Below are positions 7,961 to 16,551 of a stretch of DNA of 64,000 nt, in pieces. Origin of the DNA: Saccharomycodes ludwigii. Its lineage: Eukaryota > Ascomycota > Saccharomycetes > Saccharomycodales > Saccharomycodaceae. The position numbers and the translations under genes were made by a program. The number at the start of each line of letters is the position of its first letter. The stretch's first letter is position 1. The stretch is from assembly GCF_020623625.1 (NCBI RefSeq), contig NC_060205.1, positions 613,501-677,500 on the forward strand. Direction: 5' to 3'. Below the pieces are notes generated by a model, which was given only the letters and a program-made list of their open reading frames with translations, ran no database searches and was not told the DNA's origin.

Positions 7961-10447
7961 ATGGACGAGGCAGAAATAAACTTAAAGGAACTATCACATA
8001 TAAATAATAAGAATGCAGACAATGAGTACGAAGAGGAACTAAAGACAAAATCAACAATTTCAGCAGCGGAAAATGATATACAGAATGCAGCAAAGCGACA
8101 AAAAAGAAAAAGAAAAAGAAACAGGTCCATTAAATCTTGTTATTCATGTAGGAAAAGAAAATTAAAATGTGATAGAAAAAAACCAATTTGTAGTTCTTGT
8201 ATGGCTAGAAGGTTTATTGATTGTGTATACATGGATGTGGAACCCAATTCTAAAAATGACCATGATAGTAGTGACAATATAAAAGGGGGAAATATTAATG
8301 GAAATAAGAAGCAACGGGGAGACGTCGGTGACACTACAAATGGAAACAAAAATGGCAATAAAAACGTAGATGAAACTGAAAGAAATATCAGTAGTGGGTT
8401 AATAAAACATCACAACATTCAGGGGCTAGAACCTCATAAGGTAGCTAACCCATTATTACAAAGACAGATATTAGCGATTAAACAAGAGAGGTACATATAT
8501 TTTGGGTCTACATCATTGAGGGCTTCATTAGAATTTTCGCCAAATAGTTTTTTCTCAACTTTTACTTTGATTTGGAACAACTTTAAGAAAGAAAGGATTC
8601 AGGACAAACAGTTATCAAAATATTCAATGTTATCCGAAGTGTTAACAGTAGAATCTGTTTCCAAATTAGATGCCACACTTTTGAGAGAAATCTGTGAAAT
8701 TTTACCACCACTTAGCGATATTAAAGAATGTTTGGTATTTTTTTTCAAATCTTTTTATCATGATTTCTATCAAATACTTAATGAATCAGTGGTTATGAAT
8801 TATTTGGATACAATTTTCGTAATAGAGGGCGGCGAAAATGGGAAAATACTCAATGTTTATCCCACAGGAAAGAAAAATTATTATCCATTTGGTATAATAT
8901 TATACATCTTATATTTTACATATTATGACACGAATATTGATACACGAATAATGAAATTTCTAATATATTTGGAAGGCTGTTCAACAGGAAAGACATTGTG
9001 TGTTGAAAGAGCCCAATTTTTGCTGTTGAAAATATTATATAGACATTACAATGGTTTTATTGGTGGTGATTTTTCTCATTTGGAGATTTGTACCGGATCC
9101 TTGTGTGACACTGTTATTGCACTTGGATTACATAGAGATTATAAAAAATTGTATATTAATGAACTTGATAGGTTGGGGGGAGATTTTAAAATTTTAGATA
9201 ATATTTGGAGGTGGACTTTATACTATGATATAATATGTAGTTTTGAAATTGGCAAACCATTAAACATTTCCGCTGACCATTTCTACGATCAATTTTTATT
9301 AGAACCAGATGAGGAAGAGAAGGTAGGTGAAGAAGAAGAGGGAGAAGAAGAAGAAGAGGAAGAAGGAGAAGAAAAAAAAGAAGAAAAAAAAAGAAAAGAA
9401 AGGAATTTATTACTGATAAAATTTATTATTATAGGAAGGGCAATGATAAGAACGGTGAATCAACCGATCGGAATGCCCAATTTGACTTTACATATAATCA
9501 AATTCCAACAATTTTTGCAAAATAATTTTAATTCAATTAACAATAGATTACTGGAAAGAAACAAGAAAGATAGAGATGACGATGATGGATGTGTTGATAT
9601 TTTCCAATTTATAATATTAGAGCCTTCATTATATATGCTAACATCTCTGAACATGTTGGAAATATCAGTTTTTGAAAATAAATTGATAGAAATAGAAAAT
9701 AATATTATTAAATATTGTTTATGCTGCATTGAATCCTTAAGAATACTAGTTGTAGAATGTTTAAAAAGAGAGTCTAGTGAACGAAGACCATCAATAATTA
9801 AAACACAGCCATATATTATGCTTTATTTTTCTATTAGAGTTCCATCAGTTACTAGAGTTTTAGTCGAATATTATAAAGTACTATCTGAAAAAAATTTTTC
9901 TAAAGAGATTCCGAAAAGCAAGATGAAGAAAATAGTTAATAATGATGACAATAATCAAAGCTCTGCAATAATACCAGAAAACATTATGGACGCTGGTATA
10001 ATAAATTTAAGCACACAGACTCCCGTAGGATACAAATACAAGGCATTTCCCACTAGAGCTTTATTTGAATCTATCTGCGAGATCATGGATTATTTTATTT
10101 TAGACGAAAACAAATTAATATCCATAAGTAAAAAGTTTAATGTGCATTTTTTGTTGACGAGGATAATTCAAAAAAGAACAAAAAACTCTTTTATTAATTA
10201 TGCCAAAGCAAATTCGATCAAAGTTAAATTTATTGATGACTCTGATAGCACTAGTGCTTCATCAGGTAACTGTCACAACCGTTTCCTTGGACAGACATCA
10301 CCGATCACAAAAGGTATAGATTCTACACTTAGTTATGTTGCCTATGATGACAACGACGCCTTTCTAAATGATTTATTTAATGCAGATTTTGATTCTGAGT
10401 TTAATAAATTTTTAGATGCCTTTAATATTAATGGATTGTTTCCTTAA
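7961..10447 (+). CDS. Zn2Cys6 (Gal4-type) transcription factor, identity unknown
   Basis: 828 residues. A Zn2Cys6 binuclear cluster lies at residues 60-88 (Cys 60, 63, 70, 77, 80, 88), just after a strongly basic stretch that can serve as a nuclear localisation signal. The middle shows the fungal-specific transcription factor homology region (for example ALGLHRDYKKL and GKPLNIS), and is broken at about residues 450-485 by a long Glu/Lys run. The C terminus is acidic and hydrophobic, consistent with an activation domain. No coiled coil is evident after the cluster. I cannot assign an ortholog; the layout resembles several S. cerevisiae regulators of unknown target. Codon use is similar to its neighbours. 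Confidence 0.85.
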   Translation: MDEAEINLKELSHINNKNADNEYEEELKTKSTISAAENDIQNAAKRQKRKRKRNRSIKSCYSCRKRKLKCDRKKPICSSCMARRFIDCVYMDVEPNSKNDHDSSDNIKGGNINGNKKQRGDVGDTTNGNKNGNKNVDETERNISSGLIKHHNIQGLEPHKVANPLLQRQILAIKQERYIYFGSTSLRASLEFSPNSFFSTFTLIWNNFKKERIQDKQLSKYSMLSEVLTVESVSKLDATLLREICEILPPLSDIKECLVFFFKSFYHDFYQILNESVVMNYLDTIFVIEGGENGKILNVYPTGKKNYYPFGIILYILYFTYYDTNIDTRIMKFLIYLEGCSTGKTLCVERAQFLLLKILYRHYNGFIGGDFSHLEICTGSLCDTVIALGLHRDYKKLYINELDRLGGDFKILDNIWRWTLYYDIICSFEIGKPLNISADHFYDQFLLEPDEEEKVGEEEEGEEEEEEEGEEKKEEKKRKERNLLLIKFIIIGRAMIRTVNQPIGMPNLTLHIIKFQQFLQNNFNSINNRLLERNKKDRDDDDGCVDIFQFIILEPSLYMLTSLNMLEISVFENKLIEIENNIIKYCLCCIESLRILVVECLKRESSERRPSIIKTQPYIMLYFSIRVPSVTRVLVEYYKVLSEKNFSKEIPKSKMKKIVNNDDNNQSSAIIPENIMDAGIINLSTQTPVGYKYKAFPTRALFESICEIMDYFILDENKLISISKKFNVHFLLTRIIQKRTKNSFINYAKANSIKVKFIDDSDSTSASSGNCHNRFLGQTSPITKGIDSTLSYVAYDDNDAFLNDLFNADFDSEFNKFLDAFNINGLFP

Positions 10448-10843
10448 TAAAAATATATATATGAACGTTTTATAATTTATGTAAATTTACTCTTAAATTA
10501 TTCCTACAGGATTTCCCTATTGTGTAGCAGTATTGAATGGGAAGGAGAGGGTTACTTTCTCTTTTTGTAAATAAGTTTCTGAAGAAAGTTATGTGATCTT
10601 GCATGTATTAATAACTACCTCATTGAGGATTTTTCGTAAATTTAATTCAGAATTACATATAGTAATTAGCAATTAAATCTGTGACTAATTTCTTGTTTTA
10701 TTTGGCTAATTTTTTTTTTCCTAACCACTGATGATCCATAACCTACATATTTAGAATTTATTAGTCATACCTCGAACACAGAAGTAATAATTGTAATTTG
10801 GGGATATAAGGAGACAATAATATTCCTGCAATCAAGAAATAAG
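10448..10843. other. Intergenic between the regulator and tRNA-Lys
   Basis: About 400 bp of AT-rich sequence with no open frame of interest. A TGATGA box-C-like hexamer at about 10727 has no matching D box at a suitable distance, so I call no snoRNA. Confidence 0.6.
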
Positions 10844-10916
10844 GCCTTGTTGGCGCAATCGGTAGCGCGTGTGACTCTTAATCACAAGGTTACGGGTTCG
10901 ATCCCCGTATAGGGCT
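10844..10916 (+). tRNA. tRNA-Lys(CTT)
   Basis: 73 bases, no intron. Acceptor stem GCCTTGT pairs with ATAGGGC with T as discriminator; the anticodon loop is CTCTTAA with anticodon CTT at 10877-10879; the T arm is ACGGG-TTCGATC-CCCGT. It differs from S. cerevisiae tRNA-Lys(CTT) by only a few bases. A and B boxes are intact. Confidence 0.98.
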
Positions 10917-10921
10917 ATTTC

Positions 10922-10940
10922 TTTTTTCTTTTTTTTTTTT
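10922..10940 (+). terminator. RNA polymerase III terminator of tRNA-Lys
   Basis: T6, one C, then T12 begin 5 bases after the mature 3' end. Confidence 0.85.
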
Positions 10941-11002
10941 TATTTTAAATTTGAATAACAGATAAAAGAAGCTGGAGCTGGAATTAGTCATGATATTCCC
11001 GA

Positions 11003-11022
11003 TTCCGGTATAAATTCCGGTA
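11003..11022 (+). promoter_or_regulatory. Duplicated TTCCGGTA element upstream of ILV3
   Basis: TTCCGGTA occurs at 11003-11010 and 11015-11022, 12 bp apart. CCGG-containing elements are bound by Zn2Cys6 factors; Leu3, which controls ILV genes in S. cerevisiae, binds CCGG-type palindromes, but the spacing here differs from its usual site, so the factor is a guess. Confidence 0.45.
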
Positions 11023-11147
11023 CAGGCAACCACCAACCAACCAACCGTGAATAAATAAACAAATAAAAAAAATAACCTCTTTTTCTTTTCACCTCAGCGT
11101 CATCAATTCTCTTAAAACTTTTCATGCATTTTATTCTATTTTATTTT

Positions 11148-11153
<6 letters not shown>

Positions 11154-11178
<25 letters not shown>

Positions 11179-11190
11179 CTTTTCTTTTCT
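11154..11190 (+). repeat. (TTTTC)n microsatellite
   Basis: About seven pentamer units in the ILV3 promoter. Similar pentamer tracts lie before TRM11 and between SVF1 and MRP1. Confidence 0.85.
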
Positions 11191-11459
11191 TTTTTTTTTC
11201 ATATAAAAAGAAGCAGTCATTAAAAATACAATTTTCAGTTTCTCTCTTTTTTTTCTTTTTTTTTTGTCTTCCCTTCTTCTTCTTCCCATTCTTTTCCTTC
11301 CTTTTTTTCCATTTCCTATCCAGTTTCGTTTCACTCTAGCATCTGAGACTCACTTGTTGGTCATTTATATTTGCTTACTAATTCAGTCTTGTATTTATTT
11401 TTACGCCAATTCACAAAAGATAAAACCTACAAGCTATAAACACACACACACACACGCAA

Positions 11460-13262
11460 ATGTTATCCAGCGCCAAGTTACAATGTTCTCGTGGTAGTAG
11501 CACTGCCACTCTTATTAGTAGAAGATTATTCTCTAATACCACCGCTGTTTTAAATGAACAAAAGAAAAAATTAAACAAGTATTCCTATTTAGTCACCGAA
11601 CCAATTGATCAAGGTGCTTCTCAAGCCATGTTGTATGCCACTGGTTTCAAGAAGGCAGATTTCAAAAAACCTCAAATCGGAGTTGGTTCTTGTTGGTGGT
11701 CTGGTAACCCATGTAACATGCACTTGCTAGACTTAAATTTTAGAATTACCAAATCCATTAACGAGGCTGGCTTGAAAGGGATGCAATTTAACACTATCGG
11801 TGTCTCCGATGGTATTTCTATGGGTACAAAAGGTATGAGATATTCCTTACAGAGTAGAGAAATTATTGCTGATTCTTTTGAAACTATTATGATGGCTCAA
11901 CACTACGATGGTAATGTTGCCATTCCAGCTTGTGACAAAAACATGCCAGGTGTAATGATGTCTATGGCAAGACACAATAGACCTTCTATCATGGTTTACG
12001 GTGGTACTATCATGCCAGGCCATCCAACCTGTGGTTCCAAAAAAATCACCCCTAAGATTGACGTTGTTTCTGCTTTCCAAAGTTATGGCCAATTGATTTC
12101 TCATGAAATCAATGAAAAGGAAAGAGATGATATTGTTGAGCATTGTTGTCCAGGTCCGGGCTCTTGTGGTGGTATGTACACCGCCAACACAATGGCTTCT
12201 GCTGCTGAAGTCTTAGGTTTGACTTTACCAAATTCTTCTTCGAATCCAGCTGTCTCAGCAGAAAAATTGGATGAATGTAACAAAATCGGTGCTGCTATGG
12301 ATAAATTGTTAAAATTAGATATCAAGCCACGTGATGTTTTAACCAAACAAGCCTTTGAAAACGCCATCACGTATATTATTGCTACTGGTGGTTCCACTAA
12401 TGCAGTTTTACATTTGCTAGCTATGGCCCACAGCGCTGACGTTGATTTGACTCCAGATGATTTCCAAAAAATCAGCGACAAGACCCCATTTTTGGCCGAT
12501 TTCAAACCATCTGGTAAGTATGTTATGGCTGACTTACAAAAAGTTGGTGGCACACAGGCTGTTATCAAATTCTTGTATGACGCAGGTTTCTTGCATGGTG
12601 ACACTTTGACTGTTACCGGTGAAACATTGAAGGAAAGAGCTGAAAAATCTAAACCATTATCCAAGGGTCAAGATATCATCAGACCAATTTCTCAACCAAT
12701 CAAGCCAAGCGGTCATTTACAAATTTTATATGGTTCTTTGGCTCCAGGTGGTGCTGTTGGTAAAATTACTGGTAAAGAAGGTACTTATTTTAGGGGGAAA
12801 GCTCGTGTTTTTGATGAAGAAGCTGGTTTTATTCATGCTTTGGAAAAGGGCGAAATTAAGAAGGGTGAAAAAACCGTTGTTGTTATTAGATATGAAGGTC
12901 CAAAGGGTGGTCCAGGTATGCCAGAAATGTTGAAGCCATCTTCTGCTCTAATGGGTTATGGTTTAGGTAAGGATTGTGCTTTATTGACCGATGGTAGATT
13001 CTCTGGGGGATCTCATGGGTTTTTGATTGGTCACATTGTTCCAGAAGCCGCTGAGGGTGGTCCAATTGGTTTAGTCAAGGATGGTGATGAAATCATTATT
13101 GATGCTGAAAACAACAAAATTGATTTGTTGGTTGATGAAAAAGAGATGGTTGAACGTAAGAAGCATTGGACCCCACCGGCTCCACGTTATACCAGAGGTA
13201 CTTTGTCTAAATATGGTAAATTAGTTTCTGATGCCTCTCATGGTTGTGTTTTGGATTTGTGA
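11460..13262 (+). CDS. ILV3: Dihydroxy-acid dehydratase, mitochondrial
   Basis: 600 residues. The first ~30 form a mitochondrial presequence rich in Ser, Arg and Ala without acidic residues ([16 protein letters not shown]). The mature enzyme has the iron-sulfur cysteines in [21 protein letters not shown] and [17 protein letters not shown], and the C-terminal IlvD/Edd signature [13 protein letters not shown]. It converts dihydroxy-isovalerate and dihydroxy-methylvalerate to the keto acids in isoleucine and valine synthesis. Codon use is strongly biased to highly expressed codons (GGT, GCT, GTT, AAG), more than in the flanking genes, suggesting high expression. S. cerevisiae Ilv3 is 585 residues. 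Confidence 0.97.
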   Translation: MLSSAKLQCSRGSSTATLISRRLFSNTTAVLNEQKKKLNKYSYLVTEPIDQGASQAMLYATGFKKADFKKPQIGVGSCWWSGNPCNMHLLDLNFRITKSINEAGLKGMQFNTIGVSDGISMGTKGMRYSLQSREIIADSFETIMMAQHYDGNVAIPACDKNMPGVMMSMARHNRPSIMVYGGTIMPGHPTCGSKKITPKIDVVSAFQSYGQLISHEINEKERDDIVEHCCPGPGSCGGMYTANTMASAAEVLGLTLPNSSSNPAVSAEKLDECNKIGAAMDKLLKLDIKPRDVLTKQAFENAITYIIATGGSTNAVLHLLAMAHSADVDLTPDDFQKISDKTPFLADFKPSGKYVMADLQKVGGTQAVIKFLYDAGFLHGDTLTVTGETLKERAEKSKPLSKGQDIIRPISQPIKPSGHLQILYGSLAPGGAVGKITGKEGTYFRGKARVFDEEAGFIHALEKGEIKKGEKTVVVIRYEGPKGGPGMPEMLKPSSALMGYGLGKDCALLTDGRFSGGSHGFLIGHIVPEAAEGGPIGLVKDGDEIIIDAENNKIDLLVDEKEMVERKKHWTPPAPRYTRGTLSKYGKLVSDASHGCVLDL

Positions 13263-13960
13263 GGGAAATGTCTTTTTTTTTTTTTCTTTTTCCTTTTTTT
13301 TTTCCCTCTCAGAAATATAAGATGACTGTTTATCTTTTTGAAACAACCAAGTGAAATGTCTATACAAAGAGACAGAAAAAAAAAAATTACAGGATTGAAA
13401 CTAACATAGATTAACTTTAATTTTTACATTATTTATTATCATAGGAACGATAGAATTTAATTAATTATTTATTTATTAAAACTTTGTATATTTGTATCTA
13501 TTTTATTTATTAAAATAAACACATTTATATATGTACATATATGTATCATTATTACTATTGAATAGTAGAAGAAGATATATTACTATTATAATTTGCTAGC
13601 TTTAAGTTGTATAATGCTGTTTAACTTGGGCCTTTTTAATTTAATATATGTATATATATTTAAAGTGTTCCTTGCTCATCTCTTTTTTTTTTTTTGAAAC
13701 ATTCAATGTGCATGCTTCTTACATCCTGCCAAGTCCGAAACTCGGTTATTATATAAATTAAAATAAAATAAAACTTTTTTTTTTTTTTCCATCTTTTCTT
13801 TTTTTCATTTTTTTTTTTTTATTTGTTCAATATCATTTTCTCCTACTCTTTGTTTTTTCCCTTTATAATAATTATCATTCTTCTATTTAAACTATCACGA
13901 CTGATATTAAAATCAAAAGAAAGTTTTCTACAAAGAATTGAAGAAAATTTAACACAACTT
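13263..13960 (+). other. Intergenic ILV3-ELP2
   Basis: About 700 bp, AT-rich, with T runs. A CCG-N5-CGG everted pair is at 13735-13745, followed by a TATATAAA-like box near 13752, both suitably placed for the ELP2 promoter. No additional gene is seen. Confidence 0.6.
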
Positions 13961-16378
13961 ATGTCAGTAACCTCTGAAGCTATATTTATTGGTGCAAACC
14001 ATCAAAGTCAAATTAGTGATTACAACAAAGCAAGAGGTATTGTTGCATATGGCGCTGGCTCAATTATTGCCTTATGGAAACCATTAGAAGCATCTCTCAA
14101 AGGTGTTTTTTTAACATTAAAAGGCCATACATCTTTGATTACATGTGTTAGATTTATCTCCAATAACATTTTAATTTCTGCTTGTGAAGATAAACTAATC
14201 AAAATTTGGAAGTTCGACGAAACTAATGACCATGTCCAATGCTGTCAAACCATTGATCATTATCAACACTCAATCACATGTTTAACTACATCACGCTCAC
14301 TGGGTAACATTTTTGTTACTGGCTCTACCGATGGTAGTTTATCTATTTGGACTTTAAATAAGGAATCAACTTTGTTTGAATTGAAGCATGAGTTTACCGT
14401 TAAAAGGGGCGTATTCCCGCTAACTGTTTCATTGCAAACCATTTCAGAGCAAGACACAGAAGAGAATCTTCCATTTATATTAGCTGTTGGCGGTACCAGC
14501 GTTAATTTGTTTATTTATTCTTTTGAATTAAATACTTCTACCCAAGAGCTTTCAGATTTTAAACAGGCAGCTGTTATGGAAGGCCACGAAGATTGGATTA
14601 AAAGCTTAGATATTCGTAAAAATGGACCAGGCAGTTATTTGTTAGCAAGCGGATCTCAAGATAGATATATACGATTATGGAAGCTATCCGTTAATGAAGA
14701 GGAAAGGGAATCACCTGGGAAATTGACATTGTTGAGTAATAAAAAATATATGTTCGAAATTGGGGAAAGCACTAAAGTTACTTTCAATTTTGAAGCACTA
14801 ATTATGGGCCACGATGACTGGGTTTCCTCCATCCAGTGGCATGAATCAAAATTACAGTTACTAGCTTGTACTGCTGATACCGCTGTAATGGTTTGGGAAC
14901 CCGATGAATTGTCTGGCGTTTGGATTTGCAGTTCCAGATTGGGCGAGCTTTCATCTAAGGGAGCCTCCACAGCTACCGGTTCTGTTGGTGGGTTCTGGTC
15001 ATGTCTATGGTTTACCAATGAATCTAACGAATATATCTTAACCAATGGGAAGACTGGATCTTTTAGGATGTGGTCTCGTAGTGCTTTTGATGGCGAGGAC
15101 CGTTTTAAATCTGATAATGATTGGATACCACGACTAGGTATAACCGGTTCAACAAAACCTGTTACTGATGTAGCTTGGTCTTCAAATGGCTATTTATTAT
15201 CAACGTCTTTAGACCAAACCACAAGGTTATTTAGTAAATGGATTTACAATGCAGATGGTTCCGAAAGAAAGTATCCGGACTCCTGGTTTGAATTTGCGAG
15301 ACCCCAAATCCATGGATACGATATGATCTGCGTAGAACCCATTTCAGACACAAGGTTTGTTAGCGCTGGTGACGAAAAGATTTTAAGGTCTTTTGATGAA
15401 CCAAGGGGCGTTGCCCAACTTTTGGATAAATTTTCAGGTTTAAGAAGCAACGAAGAAATCATGCCAGAATCTGCATCTTTGCCCGTTTTAGGGTTGTCCA
15501 ACAAAGCTGTTACTGACGATCCCGATTCCTCCTTAACAGACTTGGATCCCAATGAAATGGAAACCGATGATAATAAAAACATTAGCTATGCTATTTTATC
15601 TGAACTACAATCACCACCACTAGAGGATCAACTACAAAGACACACGTTGTGGCCAGAGATTGAAAAGCTTTATGGACATGGTTATGAAATTGTCTGTGCA
15701 GACGTTAGCCCAGATAAAAAATTAATAGGGTCTGCTTGTAGGTCTAATACATATGAACATGCTACTATTAGAGTATTCGATACTGATTCATGGTTGCAAA
15801 TCAAGCCTGCGTTACCATTTCACGATTTAACAGTTACAAGAGTTAGATTTTCAAAAGATAATAAGCATTTGTTATCCGTAAGTAGAGATAGAAGATGGGC
15901 TGTTTGGTCGAGAAATGAAGACAACACATTCACGTTGAAATGCAAAAATGAAAAACCGCACACCAGGATCATTTGGGATTGTGATTGGTGTCCATTGAGC
16001 TTTGCTGACGCTTTTGTTACTGCTTCTAGAGATAAGACTATAAAAATATGGAAGAGCGAGGGCGCCGATTACACTCTGTGGGGATCTATTAAATTGAGTG
16101 AGCCTATTACAGCTATATCAGTTTTGGATCAAACAATCAATACCAAGATAGTTATTGTAGCTGGCTGTGAAAGTGGTGCCATTTCTGTTTACACTTTTGA
16201 TTCTTCATTTCAAAAAGTTTTAGATTTCGATATTTCTTTGACACCATCTGAAAGAATAGGCAGGATAAGATGGAAGCCATACAATAAAGCAACAGATAAG
16301 AGATTATTCTTGGCTGCAGCAAGTTCTGACCATTCATGTCGTATTTACTCCTTAGATGTAAACGCATTTCGACTTTAG
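13961..16378 (+). CDS. ELP2: Elp2, WD-repeat subunit of Elongator
   Basis: 805 residues from the chosen start (S. cerevisiae Elp2 788). The open frame extends 46 codons further upstream to 13823, but that part is T-rich, hydrophobic and unlike any Elp2; the ATG at 13961 gives MSVTSEAIFIGANHQ, matching the conserved N terminus. Two seven-bladed WD40 propellers are expected; repeats such as GHTSLITCVRF, GHEDWIKSLD, GHDDWVSSIQWHES, GHGYEIVCADVS and SRDKTIKIW are visible, with the invariant block GELSSKGASTATGSVGGFWSCLWF. Elongator modifies wobble uridines of tRNA. It is convergent with the PMT gene, exactly as YGR200C/YGR199W. Confidence 0.97.
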   Translation: MSVTSEAIFIGANHQSQISDYNKARGIVAYGAGSIIALWKPLEASLKGVFLTLKGHTSLITCVRFISNNILISACEDKLIKIWKFDETNDHVQCCQTIDHYQHSITCLTTSRSLGNIFVTGSTDGSLSIWTLNKESTLFELKHEFTVKRGVFPLTVSLQTISEQDTEENLPFILAVGGTSVNLFIYSFELNTSTQELSDFKQAAVMEGHEDWIKSLDIRKNGPGSYLLASGSQDRYIRLWKLSVNEEERESPGKLTLLSNKKYMFEIGESTKVTFNFEALIMGHDDWVSSIQWHESKLQLLACTADTAVMVWEPDELSGVWICSSRLGELSSKGASTATGSVGGFWSCLWFTNESNEYILTNGKTGSFRMWSRSAFDGEDRFKSDNDWIPRLGITGSTKPVTDVAWSSNGYLLSTSLDQTTRLFSKWIYNADGSERKYPDSWFEFARPQIHGYDMICVEPISDTRFVSAGDEKILRSFDEPRGVAQLLDKFSGLRSNEEIMPESASLPVLGLSNKAVTDDPDSSLTDLDPNEMETDDNKNISYAILSELQSPPLEDQLQRHTLWPEIEKLYGHGYEIVCADVSPDKKLIGSACRSNTYEHATIRVFDTDSWLQIKPALPFHDLTVTRVRFSKDNKHLLSVSRDRRWAVWSRNEDNTFTLKCKNEKPHTRIIWDCDWCPLSFADAFVTASRDKTIKIWKSEGADYTLWGSIKLSEPITAISVLDQTINTKIVIVAGCESGAISVYTFDSSFQKVLDFDISLTPSERIGRIRWKPYNKATDKRLFLAAASSDHSCRIYSLDVNAFRL

Positions 16379-16458
16379 TTTAGTCAGTTTCATAAATTAA
16401 TAAGTGGAGCTTCGGCCAATGCATACTTTAATGTTGGTAGTAACTTCTGGTAGTTAAA

Positions 16459-16530
16459 GAAAAAAAAAAAAAAAAAAAAAAAAAATAATAATAATAATAA
16501 TAATAGTAATAATAATATATAATAATATAT
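16459..16530. repeat. Poly(A) run followed by (AAT)n
   Basis: A long A run leads into (AAT)n and ATAAT repeats in the 173-bp gap between convergent ELP2 and the PMT gene. Confidence 0.85.
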
Positions 16531-16551
16531 AAACTTAAAGTTCAATGAGTA

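Larger units (their letters stand above)
10941..11459 (+). promoter_or_regulatory. ILV3 upstream region
   Basis: Holds a direct repeat of TTCCGGTA (11003-11022), a weak Gcn4-like TTAGTCA (10984-10990), a GACTCA half-site (11347-11352), and a long pyrimidine-rich tract with (TTTTC)n at about 11154-11190. A CA repeat lies directly before the ATG. Confidence 0.65.

Noticed and set aside
10720-10740. Possible C/D snoRNA from TGATGA near tRNA-Lys
   Set aside because: No D box CTGA at 60-100 bases and no terminal stem.
12101-12664. 187-codon antisense frame in ILV3
   Set aside because: Strong codon bias on the sense strand leaves antisense frames open; no recognisable protein features.
13823-13960. 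46-codon N-terminal extension of ELP2
   Set aside because: T-rich, hydrophobic sequence with no counterpart in Elp2; the ATG at 13961 matches the conserved N terminus.
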